Positions 1 through 8,521 are shown, counted from the first letter of the stretch. The stretch is DNA of 64,000 nucleotides from Thioalkalivibrio sp. ALE31 (GCF_000377405.1 NZ_KB905021.1:210038-274037), one strand, 5' to 3'. Notes: generated by a model from the letters alone, not told the origin. Translations and numbers: made by a program.

Positions 1-107
1 AGGCGCTGGAACCAGCCCCCGCGGGCAGGCTTTTCCGGCTCGGCGTTCGCCGTCTCCGGCGGGGCGGCCGTGGAGTCTTCGGACTTCTTCTTGCGGAAAC
101 CGAACAT
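1..107 (-). CDS. ftsY: Signal recognition particle receptor FtsY, N-terminus (partial)
   Basis: Only the first 35 or so codons lie in the window; the gene runs off the left edge. FtsY is the membrane-associated GTPase that docks SRP-ribosome complexes at the translocon. The translation opens MFGFRKKKSEDS, has a short acidic Pro/Glu-rich stretch and then reaches GGWFQR, the start of the helical N domain seen in short-form FtsY proteins. The NG GTPase domain is outside, so the call rests on this N-terminus and on context: ftsY close to rsmD and M16 peptidases is a recurrent gammaproteobacterial arrangement. It is divergent from the M16 peptidase gene, with about 55 bases between the two start codons. 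Confidence 0.72.
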   Translation of the reverse strand, partial: MFGFRKKKSEDSTAAPPETANAEPEKPARGGWFQR

Positions 108-162
108 GCTCGATGTGGTCAAGTAGAGAGTTCGCCAATGCTAGCACGAGGATTCATGAATC

Positions 163-1575
163 ATGCGCGGTAAAAAACTGGTCACAGTGCTCATTACAGC
201 GCTGGTGTGCGCCTGGCCGGCGGTCGGGTCGGCCGCGCCGCCGGAGATCGAATCGGACGTGGTCGAGGCCACGCTGGACAACGGGCTGACGGTGCTGGTG
301 CTGGAGGACCGGCGGGCCCCGGTCGTGGCCAATATGGTCTGGTACCGGGTCGGCTCGGCCGACGAGCACAGCGGTGTGACGGGGATCTCGCACATGCTGG
401 AGCACATGATGTTCCGCGGCTCCGAACGCTACGAGCCGGGCGAATTCTCGCGCATCATCTCGCGCCTGGGCGGACGCGAGAACGCCTTTACCGGTCGTGA
501 CTACACCGGCTACTTCCAGGTGATCGGGCGCGATCACTGGGAGACGGTGATGGCGATGGAGGCGGAACGCATGCAGAACCTCAAGCTGCAGGAAGACGAG
601 TTCCGCCCGGAACTGAGCGTGGTCCAGGAGGAGCGCCGCCTGCGGGTGGAGGATCAGCCGAACGCCCTGCTGCGCGAGCAGCTGATGGCCACCGCCTTCT
701 TCAACCACCCCTACGGCAACCCGGTGATCGGCTGGATGAGCGACATCGAGGCCTACACCCTGGAGGATAACCAGGCGTGGTACGACCGCTACTACCACCC
801 CAACAACGCGGTCGTCGTAGTGGTGGGCGATGTCGACGCTGAGCGGGTGATCGACGCCGCCCGCGAGCACTTCGGCGACATCCCCGCCGGGGAGCTGCCG
901 GAGGCGAAGCCGCGCAGCGAGACCCCGCAGAAGGGCGAGCGCCGTATCACGGTGGAGGCCCCGGCCGAACTCCCCTATCTGATGATGGGCTGGAAGACTC
1001 CGGTGCTGAACACCGTCGAGGATCCGGTGGATGCCTATGCCCTGATGGTGGCGGCCGGGATCCTCGATTCCGGCGAGGCCTCGCGCTTTGCCCGCGAGAT
1101 CGTGCGCGGCGAGGAGCTGGCCGGCGCGACGTCGGCCCGCTACAGCCCCTTCAGCCGGCTGGATGACCTGTTCCTGATCGCGGCCGTGCCCACGGCGGAT
1201 ACCGACGTCGACACGCTGGAGGCCGCCCTGCTGGAACAGGTGGAGCGCCTGAAGGACGAGCCGGTCAGCGACAGCGAGCTCGAGCGGGTGCAGGCGCGGG
1301 TGATCGCCTCCGAGGTGTACCAGCGCGATTCGGTGCGCTCGCAGGCCTTCCAGCTGGGCATGCTGCAGACCATCGGGGTCGGCTGGCAGGAAGGCGATCG
1401 CTTCGTCGAGCGCGTGCGGGCGGTCACCGCCGAGGACGTGCAGCGCGTGGCCCGCGAGTATCTGGTGCCGCAGCGCCGCACGGTCGGGATCCTCGACCCG
1501 CAGCCCCTGGATGGCGAAGACCCGCCCGATCCGGGGGCGGCGCAACCCTATGGCGAAACCGCGGGGGGCATGTGA
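163..1575 (+). CDS. M16 family zinc peptidase, catalytic subunit
   Basis: A 470-residue exported metallopeptidase. A basic N-terminus and hydrophobic stretch ending near Ala25 form a signal peptide, so it should act in the periplasm. The inverted zinc motif HxxEH is intact at His77-Glu80-His81, and the third ligand is probably Glu156 or Glu157, the usual 75 or so residues later. A second M16 domain follows, with the Pro-Tyr-Gly-rich loop near residue 185. Its stop is followed at once by a second M16 gene that lacks the zinc motif, the usual bacterial arrangement of a catalytic and a structural half forming a clam-shell dimer. The physiological substrate is unknown. Confidence 0.93.
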   Translation: MRGKKLVTVLITALVCAWPAVGSAAPPEIESDVVEATLDNGLTVLVLEDRRAPVVANMVWYRVGSADEHSGVTGISHMLEHMMFRGSERYEPGEFSRIISRLGGRENAFTGRDYTGYFQVIGRDHWETVMAMEAERMQNLKLQEDEFRPELSVVQEERRLRVEDQPNALLREQLMATAFFNHPYGNPVIGWMSDIEAYTLEDNQAWYDRYYHPNNAVVVVVGDVDAERVIDAAREHFGDIPAGELPEAKPRSETPQKGERRITVEAPAELPYLMMGWKTPVLNTVEDPVDAYALMVAAGILDSGEASRFAREIVRGEELAGATSARYSPFSRLDDLFLIAAVPTADTDVDTLEAALLEQVERLKDEPVSDSELERVQARVIASEVYQRDSVRSQAFQLGMLQTIGVGWQEGDRFVERVRAVTAEDVQRVAREYLVPQRRTVGILDPQPLDGEDPPDPGAAQPYGETAGGM

Positions 1576-1589
1576 TGACGGGAGGCAAG

Positions 1590-2894
1590 ATGATGCGTGC
1601 AGGATGGCTGACGGCCTTCGTGTGGCTGCTGGCGCTGGCGCTGCCGGCCCAGGCGGTGGAGATCGAGCAGTGGGAGACCGACGAGGGCCTGCGCGTGCTC
1701 TATGTGGCCGCGCCGGACCTGCCGATGGTCGACTTGCGTCTTACGTTCGACGGCGGCGCCTCGCGCGACGGTGACCAGCACGGCCTGGCCTCGCTGACCA
1801 GCAGCGCCCTGCGCCACGGCACGGAGGAGATGGATTCGGACGAACTGGCCGAGCGCTTCGAGTCGGTGGGCGCGCAATTCAGCACCGATTCGCTGCGCGA
1901 CATGGCCATCGTCAGCCTGCGCAGCCTGACCGAGCCGGACTGGATGAATACCGCGGTGGAGACCCTGACCGCCGTGCTGGCCGCGCCGGCCTTCCCCGAG
2001 GCCGACTTCGAGCGGGCACGGCGCCAGGCCCTGCAGGGGCTGCAGCGCGAGCGCCAGGACCCGGGCAGCGTCGCCAGCCGGCGCTTCTACGAACTGATGT
2101 ATGGCGACCACCCCTACGCCAACTGGCCGGGCGGCAAGCGCGAGACCCTGGAGGCCCTGCCGCCGGCGGATGCCCGTGCGTTCTATGAGCGCTTCTACAC
2201 CACCGGAAACGGTGCCCTGGCGATCACTGGTGGCCTGACGCGCGAGGAGGCTGAGGCGGTGGCCGACCGGATCTCCGCGGCGCTGCCGCAGGGCGCGGCG
2301 GCGGAGCCGCTGCCGGCCGTGGAGCCGCGCGACGAGCCGGTGGAGGAGCGTATCGAGTTTCCCTCCGAGCAGGCCCATATCCTGATGGGCGCCCCGGCGC
2401 TGCGACGTGGCGACGAGGATCATTACGCCCTGACGCTTGCAAATCACGCCTTCGGGGGCGGCGGCTTTACCTCGCGGCTGTTTCGGGAGATCCGCAGCCA
2501 GCGTGGTCTGGCCTATTCCGTGAGCAGTCGCCTGCAGCCGATGGCGGCCGAGGGCCCCTTCCGTATCGGTATGCAGACCGGCGTGGACCAGGCGGACGAG
2601 GCGGTGACCGCCCTGCGCGAGGCGCTCGTGCGCTGGCACGCCGACGGGGTCGATGCCGAAGAACTCGAGGCCTCGCGCGAGAACGTGGTCAACAGCTTCC
2701 CGCTGTCGCTGGCCTCGAACAGCGATATCGTCGGACTGCTGGGGATGATGGCCTTCTACGACCTGCCGCTGGACTACCTGGAGCGCTACATCGAGCGCAT
2801 GGAGGCGGTGGAGCTGGATGAACTGAATGCCCGGCTGCGCGAGCGCATCAACCCGGATGCGATGGTCACGGTGATCGTGGGTGGGCAGGAGTAG
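1590..2894 (+). CDS. M16 family peptidase-like protein, non-catalytic partner
   Basis: About 434 residues with a signal peptide (hydrophobic core, cleavage near AQA-VE). The fold shows in the C-terminal GGGGFTSRLFREIR...GLAYSV segment, the Arg/Tyr region that contacts substrate in M16 proteins. Where the catalytic partner has HxxEH this protein reads HGLASLTSSA, so the zinc site is absent. It is best read as the pseudo-subunit of a heterodimeric M16 protease. The start is taken at ATG 1590 (or 1593) because a GGAGG ribosome site at 1581-1585 precedes it; in-frame GTG 1572 and ATG 1575 are alternatives. It overlaps rsmD by 14 bases, implying one transcript. Confidence 0.9.
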   Translation: MMRAGWLTAFVWLLALALPAQAVEIEQWETDEGLRVLYVAAPDLPMVDLRLTFDGGASRDGDQHGLASLTSSALRHGTEEMDSDELAERFESVGAQFSTDSLRDMAIVSLRSLTEPDWMNTAVETLTAVLAAPAFPEADFERARRQALQGLQRERQDPGSVASRRFYELMYGDHPYANWPGGKRETLEALPPADARAFYERFYTTGNGALAITGGLTREEAEAVADRISAALPQGAAAEPLPAVEPRDEPVEERIEFPSEQAHILMGAPALRRGDEDHYALTLANHAFGGGGFTSRLFREIRSQRGLAYSVSSRLQPMAAEGPFRIGMQTGVDQADEAVTALREALVRWHADGVDAEELEASRENVVNSFPLSLASNSDIVGLLGMMAFYDLPLDYLERYIERMEAVELDELNARLRERINPDAMVTVIVGGQE

Positions 2895-3492
2895 GCGGGC
2901 CCCCGCCGGGCGCCCGGCGCGCATCCGCATCATCGGCGGCGCCTGGCGGCGACGCTGGCTGCCGGTCCCTGCGGTGGGCGGCCTGCGGCCGACTGCCGAT
3001 GCCCTGCGCGAGACGGTGTTCAACTGGCTGCAGCCCCGGTTGCCGGGCGCACGGGTGCTGGATCTGTTCGCCGGAACCGGGGCGCTGGGGCTGGAGGCGG
3101 CCTCGCGCGGGGCCCATGCGGTGCTCCTGGTCGAGCGCGATGCGCGCGCCGCGGCCCAGCTCCAGGCCAACTGCGAGACCCTGGGCGCCGGGCAGGTCAG
3201 CGTGCGTCGGGATGACGCCCGGCGCCTGCTGGCCGGCCCACCCCCCGAGGGCCTTGCCTACGATCTCGTGCTGGTGGACCCGCCGTTCGGGCAGGGGCAT
3301 GTCCCACCGGTGCTGGAGGGCCTGCTCGCGCAGGGCTGGCTGCACGCCGACAGCCGGGTTTATGTGGAGATCGAGTCCGAGGCGGATCTCGCCTTTCTCG
3401 CCGCGGGGGGCTGGCAGATCGAGCGCGAGCGCCAGGGCGGGCAGGCTCGGGCCCTGCTGCTGGCCCGGAATTCGACCCGCACCGAGGCGTGA
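2881..3492 (+). CDS. rsmD: 16S rRNA (guanine966-N2)-methyltransferase RsmD
   Basis: A 203-residue class I SAM methyltransferase that modifies G966 of 16S rRNA during 30S assembly. RIIGGAWRRRWLPVP at the N-terminus and LRPTADALRETVFNW are family signatures. The SAM-binding motif is DLFAGTGALGLEAASRGA, and the catalytic motif IV reads LVDPPFGQG (the DPPF/NPPF type used for exocyclic amines). The start is GTG inside the end of the preceding M16 gene, so translation is probably coupled. Closeness to ftsY matches many gammaproteobacteria. Length and motifs are normal. Confidence 0.95.
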   Translation: MGRSRRAPAGRPARIRIIGGAWRRRWLPVPAVGGLRPTADALRETVFNWLQPRLPGARVLDLFAGTGALGLEAASRGAHAVLLVERDARAAAQLQANCETLGAGQVSVRRDDARRLLAGPPPEGLAYDLVLVDPPFGQGHVPPVLEGLLAQGWLHADSRVYVEIESEADLAFLAAGGWQIERERQGGQARALLLARNSTRTEA

Positions 3493-3523
3493 GGCCGCGC
3501 GGGCCGTGACGCCTGTCGCGGTT

Positions 3524-3552
3524 TTGCAGTGCGGCGAGTCTTTCGCTACGGT
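3524..3552 (+). promoter_or_regulatory. Candidate sigma70 promoter for the BCCT carrier gene
   Basis: TTGCAG at 3524-3529 and TACGGT at 3547-3552 are separated by exactly 17 bases in the rsmD-BCCT gap. Transcription from here would leave a leader of about 110 bases before ATG 3672. This is assigned by eye only. Confidence 0.45.
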
Positions 3553-3671
3553 GATGCTGTCCCACCTACCGCGACAACGCCCATCGGGCGCCTCCCCGCG
3601 CGGCTTCCGGAAAACTCCGGAACCGGACCGCTCGGTCTTGCGCTTGCCACAGGAAAAAAAGGGGAAACCGA

Positions 3672-5294
3672 ATGGATGAGCAGTCCACCCCGGGTCTGAC
3701 GCAAACCCGCCTCGGCGGCTTTGGCGTGATCTGCAGCCCGGTCTTCTATACCGCCAGCCTGATAATCGCAGCCTTCGTGGCTTTCGGGGCCATCTTCCCG
3801 GATCGCGCCGAGGCGATCTTCGAGCAGCTCCAAAGTGGCATCGGGGAGTATCTCGGCTGGTATTACATGCTGGTCGTGACGGTATTCCTGGTCTTTTCCC
3901 TGTATCTGATGTTCAGCCGCTACGGCGGCGTGCGCCTGGGCGACCAGTTCGAGACCCCGCGTTTCAGCTACGCCGCGTGGTTCGCGATGCTGTTCTCCGC
4001 GGGCATGGGGATCGGGCTGCTGTTCTGGAGCATCGCCGAGCCGATGTTCCACTACCTCAGCCCGCCGCATGCGGAGGGCGAGAGTGCCGAGGCGGCCACC
4101 GAGGCCATGCGCTACACCTTCTTCCACTGGGGCCTGCACGCCTGGGCGATCTACATCGTCGTTGGCCTGTCGCTGGCGTACTACGCCTACCGCCACAACC
4201 TCCCGCTGCTGATCCGCTCGTCGCTGTACCCGTTCATCGGTGATCGGATCTATGGTCCGTGGGGGCACCTCGTCGACGTAGTGGCGCTGTTTGGCACCAT
4301 GTTCGGGGTGGCGACCTCGCTGGGCCTTGGCGTCATGCAGATCAACTCGGGCCTGAACTTCGTGTTCGGGATCGAGGAATCCACCTTCATGCAGATCGTC
4401 CTGGTCGCGATCATCACCCTGATTGCCGTCGTCTCGGTGGCGCTGGGTGTGGACAAGGGCATCAAGCGCCTGTCCAACTTCAATATTGGCCTGGCGGCGA
4501 TCCTGATCGCCCTGCTGCTGGTGATGGGGCCGACCCTGTTCATCCTGCGTCTGCTGGTGGAAAGCACCGGCGTCTATGTGCAGTCCCTGCCTGAAATGAG
4601 CCTGTGGGCCGACACCATCGAGGACTCCGGCTGGGCCACCTCCTGGACCATCTTCTACTGGGGCTGGTGGATCTCCTGGGCCCCGTACGTCGGTATGTTC
4701 ATCGCGCGGGTCTCGCGCGGGCGCACCATTCGCGAGTTCGTCGCCGGGGTGCTGCTGGCCCCGACCGCCGCGGCCTTCGTCTGGCTGGCCGTGTTCGGGG
4801 GTACCGCGATGAGCTACGAGCTCGACGGCGTTGCGGACCTGGCCGGCGCCGTTTCGGAAAACGTGTCCACCGCGCTGTTTGTCACCCTCCAGGCCCTGCC
4901 GCTTTTCGACTGGCTGGCCGTGGCGGTGATGGCGGCGGCGACGCTGCTGATCGTGACGTTCTTCGTGACCTCCTCGGACTCCGGTTCGCTGGTCATCGAC
5001 ACCCTGGCCTCCGGCGACGTGCGTAACCCGACCGTCACCCAGCGCGTGTACTGGGCCATCCTCGAAGGGGTGGTCGCCTCCATCCTGCTGCTGGCGGGCG
5101 GACTGGCCGCGCTGCAGGCGGCCGCGATCAGTGTCGGTCTGCCGTTCTCGGTCATCATGCTGATCATGGTGATCGGCCTGTGGCGAAGCTTGCACCAGAC
5201 CGAGGCGGTCACGCCGAGCAAGTACCAGAAGGAGGCCCCGCCGCCGCATACCCTGCTCGGGTATACGGATGATCTGGACGACAAGATCAAGTAG
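3672..5294 (+). CDS. BCCT family betaine/carnitine/choline-type transporter
   Basis: A 540-residue inner-membrane secondary carrier of the betaine-choline-carnitine family, with about 12 membrane segments and a very short C-terminal tail. The MLFSAGMGIGLLFWS segment (GMGIG at 111-115) and the aromatic block WTIFYWGWWISWAPYVG (from Trp325), followed by the ARVSRGRTIREF loop, are the hallmark substrate- and sodium-site regions. The GxGxG form is the one found in betaine carriers; choline-type members often have GxGxD, so betaine is the better guess. It likely takes up compatible solute for osmoadaptation. The tail is much shorter than the osmosensing tail of BetP. A hydroxyacid dehydrogenase follows after 9 bases. 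Confidence 0.93.
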   Translation: MDEQSTPGLTQTRLGGFGVICSPVFYTASLIIAAFVAFGAIFPDRAEAIFEQLQSGIGEYLGWYYMLVVTVFLVFSLYLMFSRYGGVRLGDQFETPRFSYAAWFAMLFSAGMGIGLLFWSIAEPMFHYLSPPHAEGESAEAATEAMRYTFFHWGLHAWAIYIVVGLSLAYYAYRHNLPLLIRSSLYPFIGDRIYGPWGHLVDVVALFGTMFGVATSLGLGVMQINSGLNFVFGIEESTFMQIVLVAIITLIAVVSVALGVDKGIKRLSNFNIGLAAILIALLLVMGPTLFILRLLVESTGVYVQSLPEMSLWADTIEDSGWATSWTIFYWGWWISWAPYVGMFIARVSRGRTIREFVAGVLLAPTAAAFVWLAVFGGTAMSYELDGVADLAGAVSENVSTALFVTLQALPLFDWLAVAVMAAATLLIVTFFVTSSDSGSLVIDTLASGDVRNPTVTQRVYWAILEGVVASILLLAGGLAALQAAAISVGLPFSVIMLIMVIGLWRSLHQTEAVTPSKYQKEAPPPHTLLGYTDDLDDKIK

Positions 5295-5303
5295 GGGGTC
5301 AGC

Positions 5304-6185
5304 ATGACTGCGTCCCGAGTGGCGCTGCTGGGATGCGGGCTCATGGGGCAACCCATGGGCCTGCGTCTTTTGCAGGCCGGATTTCCCGTGGTGGCCTACA
5401 ACCGCACGGTCGCTCGCGCGAGCGATCTGGCGGCCGAGGGGGTCACCGTCCACAACGCCCCCGCCGCGGCCGTCGCGGAGGCCGATGTGCTGGTGCTGAT
5501 GCTCAGCGATGCCGGCGCCATTGGCGCGGTGCTCGACGAGCTGCCGGACGGGGCGCTGGACGGGCGCTGCGTGATCCAGATGGCGACCATCCTGCCGGCC
5601 GAGAGCCGGGCCCTGGCACAGCGGGTCCGCGCCGCCGGGGCCGACTACCTGGAGGCGCCGGTGCTGGGCTCCATCCCGGAGGCGCGCGATGGACGGCTGC
5701 TGATCATGGCGGGTGCCGACCGCGAGGCGGACTTTGTCCGGGCGCGGCCGGTACTGGCGGCCCTGGGCGAGACGCCCCGGCATGTCGGCGCCGTGGGGCA
5801 GGGGGCGGCTCTGAAACTCGCCTTCAACCAGCTGATTGCGAGCCTGACCGCTGCGTTTTCCCTCAGCCTGGGGTTGGTGCGGCGCGAGGGCGTGGAGGTG
5901 GATACCTTCATGGACATCCTGCGTGACAGCGCCCTGTACGCCCCGACCTTCGACAAGAAGCTGGGCAAGATGGTCTCCGGCGACTTCGGCACGGCCAATT
6001 TTCCGGTCAAGCACTTGCTGAAGGATGTGCGCCTGACCGAGCAGGCGGTCGAGGATGCCCATCTGGTGGGCCCATGGTTGCCGTTGCTGGCGGATCTGCT
6101 GGATCGGGCGCAGGCCCAAGGCCTGGCGGACGCGGATTACTCTGCCATCTACACGGCGATTGTCCCGGACTCGCCAGGGCGATGA
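5304..6185 (+). CDS. NAD(P)-dependent beta-hydroxyacid dehydrogenase (3-hydroxyisobutyrate dehydrogenase family)
   Basis: A 293-residue cytosolic oxidoreductase of the 3-hydroxyisobutyrate/tartronate-semialdehyde/glyoxylate reductase family. The Rossmann motif GCGLMGQPMG sits at residues 10-19, with NRT at 33-35 (a pattern compatible with NADP). The substrate loop LEAPVLGSIPEARDG is at 117-130, and the catalytic lysine is Lys171 in GAALKLAFNQ. The exact substrate cannot be read from sequence; succinic-semialdehyde/glyoxylate reductase activity is a reasonable alternative. It lies 9 bases after the BCCT gene and is probably cotranscribed, but a functional link is not obvious. Confidence 0.88.
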   Translation: MTASRVALLGCGLMGQPMGLRLLQAGFPVVAYNRTVARASDLAAEGVTVHNAPAAAVAEADVLVLMLSDAGAIGAVLDELPDGALDGRCVIQMATILPAESRALAQRVRAAGADYLEAPVLGSIPEARDGRLLIMAGADREADFVRARPVLAALGETPRHVGAVGQGAALKLAFNQLIASLTAAFSLSLGLVRREGVEVDTFMDILRDSALYAPTFDKKLGKMVSGDFGTANFPVKHLLKDVRLTEQAVEDAHLVGPWLPLLADLLDRAQAQGLADADYSAIYTAIVPDSPGR

Positions 6186-6377
6186 GGGCGGACCGCGGCT
6201 TTATGCACAGCCGTCTCCGCAGTCCGAGCGGGTACGCCTGTGTCCGTCACGGACGCCGGGTCGTGGTGGTTTTCGGAGGGTAAAACAATTGAGATCAAGG
6301 TGTTGCGTGGGTTTCTTGTCTCATCGGTGGCGGCGCCCCTTGACGTCCCGCGAGCGTCTCGTTCCGGGGGCGACAAT

Positions 6378-6398
6378 TCGTCCACAAAGTTATCCACA
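6378..6398 (+). promoter_or_regulatory. Tandem DnaA-box-like sites
   Basis: TTATCCACA at 6390-6398 is a perfect match to the strong DnaA-box consensus. TCGTCCACA at 6378-6386, in the same orientation and starting 12 bases upstream, matches at 7 of 9 positions. Binding by DnaA is inferred from consensus alone. No replication gene lies beside it in the window. Confidence 0.4.
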
Positions 6399-6487
6399 GG
6401 TTGTTCGGTGGGCAAAACCACGTGGTCATTCAGGGGTTTGCCGCCTGGATTTCAAATGCCCTGCCCAAATGGCACCGTAAACCGGTC

Positions 6488-6517
6488 TTGCGCTGAAGGC
6501 CCGGAGCCGGCTATCCT
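6488..6517 (+). promoter_or_regulatory. Candidate promoter for rpmE
   Basis: TTGCGC at 6488-6493 and TATCCT at 6512-6517, spaced by 18 bases, lie about 35 bases before the rpmE start codon. The match to sigma70 is moderate. Confidence 0.4.
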
Positions 6518-6552
6518 ATTGGACTTTTCGCCAGAACCTGCGTGAGCCGACC

Positions 6553-6759
6553 ATGAAAGCCGACATCCATCCGAACTACCACAACGTCAAGGTTATCTGC
6601 AGCTGCGGTACGCAGTTCGAGACCCGCTCCACTCTCGCCTCCGGCGACGAGATGCATGTGGACGTGTGCTCGCAGTGCCACCCGTTCTACACCGGCAAGC
6701 AGAAGATCGTTGATACCGCCGGCCAGGTCGACAAGTTCAACCGCCGCTTCGCATTCTGA
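6553..6759 (+). CDS. rpmE: 50S ribosomal protein L31 (zinc-binding type)
   Basis: A 68-residue protein of the large ribosomal subunit. Cys16, Cys18, Cys39 and Cys42 are all present (CSCG and [13 protein letters not shown]), so this is the C+ zinc-binding form and not the zinc-free paralogue induced under zinc starvation. The [10 protein letters not shown] start and the VDKFNRRF end are typical. It has its own promoter candidate upstream and is monocistronic or weakly linked to the next gene. Confidence 0.97.
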   Translation: MKADIHPNYHNVKVICSCGTQFETRSTLASGDEMHVDVCSQCHPFYTGKQKIVDTAGQVDKFNRRFAF

Positions 6760-6808
6760 AGCCGCGGCGCGCCGTCAGGCGCGCAACGCGACCGGGTGCG
6801 TGACCGCG

Positions 6809-7639
6809 ATGGCGGGCCGTGTCCGAACCGACGAGGGCGTCCTGCGGGGCGCCCTCGTCTGCGTTGTGGGGGCCGTGCTCCTGCTGCTGGCCGGAATGGC
6901 TGCGGCGGAGTGCCGGCTGGCGGATCAGGACCCGCGCGGGTTGCAGGCGGTCGAGGTCGAGCGTGTCGTGGGGTTCGACCGGTTGCACCTGGCCGATGGG
7001 CGGACGATCCGCCTGATCGGTCTGGCCCCGGCCGCCCCGTTGCCGGAGGCCTTGACTCCGCTGCGCGATCTGCGCCTGCATGAGGGAATACGTGAAGCCC
7101 TTGAAACCCGCCTGGCTGCAGCGGGGCAGCGCCTGAAGCTGCGCCCCGCGGACCCCGCGCGGGACCCGGGAGGTACCCCGCGCATGCATGCCTGGAGTGA
7201 AGATGGCGCCTTGCTGGCGGCGGATCTGATCGCGGCGGGCGCGGCGATGCCGCGGCCGGGGCCGCGACCGGTGCCGCTGGATGCCTGCCTGTACGCGGCC
7301 GAGGCCGAGGCGCGAGCCGCAGAACGGGGGCTGTGGCTGGAGCGCCCGGCGGCCATGCCCGCCCGGGTACTGGACCCGCTGGATGGCGCGCTGCGTCAGG
7401 GCCGGCTGCGGGTGATGGCCGAGGTGACCGCGGTGCGCGCGACCGGGCGCCACTGGGTATTGGTGCTGGAGGGCCCCCTAGATTTGCTGATCCGCGGGGA
7501 TGACCGCGATCATTGGCCCGAGCTGGATCCCGAATCCTTGATCGGTGAGGCGGTGGTCGCGCGCGGTCAGGTGTATCCTTGGAGAGACCGACTCCGGATG
7601 CGCATTCGGCATCCGCTCGATCTCGAGGTAGAGGACTAG
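6809..7639 (+). CDS. Thermonuclease (SNase)-fold protein with degraded active site
   Basis: About 276 residues with an N-terminal hydrophobic segment (residues 12-33) that may be a signal peptide or anchor. The staphylococcal-nuclease fold is suggested by the DGRTIRLIGL strand pair and by the EARAAERGLWLE helix that closes SNase domains. The active site is not intact: the usual RLIGIDAPE becomes RLIGLAPAA (from Arg68), so the calcium Asp and the general-base Glu are both Ala. A second beta-rich segment (about 200-276) follows. A binding or structural role is more likely than nuclease activity. The start at ATG 6809 is chosen for the signal sequence; GTG 6800 is an alternative. An M48 protease gene follows after 15 bases. 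Confidence 0.7.
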   Translation: MAGRVRTDEGVLRGALVCVVGAVLLLLAGMAAAECRLADQDPRGLQAVEVERVVGFDRLHLADGRTIRLIGLAPAAPLPEALTPLRDLRLHEGIREALETRLAAAGQRLKLRPADPARDPGGTPRMHAWSEDGALLAADLIAAGAAMPRPGPRPVPLDACLYAAEAEARAAERGLWLERPAAMPARVLDPLDGALRQGRLRVMAEVTAVRATGRHWVLVLEGPLDLLIRGDDRDHWPELDPESLIGEAVVARGQVYPWRDRLRMRIRHPLDLEVED

Positions 7640-7654
7640 CGAGGTGCTGGAATA

Positions 7655-8521
7655 ATGCGTGCGTTTCCCAAGTCGTGGCGGCCGGTCCGCGGTCGCCTGG
7701 GCTCTCTGCTCCTGGCGGTGCTGGTTGCCGGTGGCCTTGCGGTGGCGATCCCCGGGTGCACCACCAACCCGGTGACCGGTCGCTCGCAGCTGATGCTGGT
7801 CTCCGAGAGCCAGGCCATCAGTGCCTCGCGTACCGCCTACGTGGAGATGCTGGCACCGGCACGGGAGGAAGGCCGGATCAATGCCGACCCCGAGATGACC
7901 GCGCGAGTGCATGGCATTACCGAAAAGGTCGTCGCCCAGGCCGTGAAGTACCGCTCCGAGACCGCGGACTGGGACTGGGAGATCGTGGTCATCGAGGCCC
8001 CGGACACCATCAACGCGTTCGCCATGGCGGGCGGCAAGATGGCGATCTACTCGGGCATCATCGAGCAGCTGGAGCTGACCGACGACGAACTGGCCCAGAT
8101 CATCGGGCACGAGATCGCCCATGCGCTGTCGGCCCACACCGCGGAGAAGATGTCGGTGGCGCTGGCCAGCAACATGGCGGTTGCCGGCTACGCCATGACG
8201 GGGGATCGTTCGCAGATTGCCCTGACCGGGGCGGCGCTGGGCGCGGCACTGGCGGTCCAGCTGCCGCACAGTCGCGCGATGGAGGCCGAGGCCGACGAGA
8301 TCGGTATGGAGCTGGCGGCCCGCGCGGGTTATAACCCCGACGCCGCGGCGAGCCTGTGGCGCAAGATGGCGGCCCAGTCCAACGGGCGCCACCCGGTCTT
8401 CCTCAGTACCCACCCGGCGCCGGAATCGCGCCAGCGTGACCTCACCCGGATGGCCGATCGCTTCCGGCCACTGTACGAAGAGGCGCGCAACAGCCGCGTC
8501 CCCACGCACCCGGTCAACTGA
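7655..8521 (+). CDS. M48 family metalloprotease, probable lipoprotein
   Basis: A 288-residue zinc protease. The zinc motif HEIAH is at His152-Glu153...His156, and the third ligand is Glu210 in an ExxxD motif (Glu210...Asp214). The N-terminus has a hydrophobic segment ending IPGC (Cys35), a lipobox with an unusual Pro, so outer-membrane lipoprotein anchoring like LoiP is likely. INAFAMAGGKMAIYSG is the conserved pre-catalytic strand of this family. Such proteases act in envelope protein quality control. It follows the SNase-fold gene by 15 bases, suggesting one transcript. Confidence 0.92.
   Translation: MRAFPKSWRPVRGRLGSLLLAVLVAGGLAVAIPGCTTNPVTGRSQLMLVSESQAISASRTAYVEMLAPAREEGRINADPEMTARVHGITEKVVAQAVKYRSETADWDWEIVVIEAPDTINAFAMAGGKMAIYSGIIEQLELTDDELAQIIGHEIAHALSAHTAEKMSVALASNMAVAGYAMTGDRSQIALTGAALGAALAVQLPHSRAMEAEADEIGMELAARAGYNPDAAASLWRKMAAQSNGRHPVFLSTHPAPESRQRDLTRMADRFRPLYEEARNSRVPTHPVN

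Larger units (their letters stand above)
6186..6552. other. 367-base gap between the dehydrogenase gene and rpmE
   Basis: No convincing gene. A 101-codon open frame at 6240-6545 has no family resemblance and ends inside the rpmE promoter region, so it is not called. The region is noticeably less GC-rich than its surroundings. It carries a DnaA-box-like pair (6378-6398) and a plausible rpmE promoter (6488-6517), listed separately. Confidence 0.6.

Noticed and set aside
3546-6119. 857-codon open frame on the minus strand opposite the BCCT and dehydrogenase genes
   Set aside because: Its translation is His/Gln/Arg-rich with no family resemblance, while both plus-strand frames encode clear families. 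A long antisense open frame is expected in GC-rich coding DNA.
6240-6545. 101-codon open frame upstream of rpmE
   Set aside because: No ribosome site of note, no family resemblance, and it runs through the predicted rpmE promoter.
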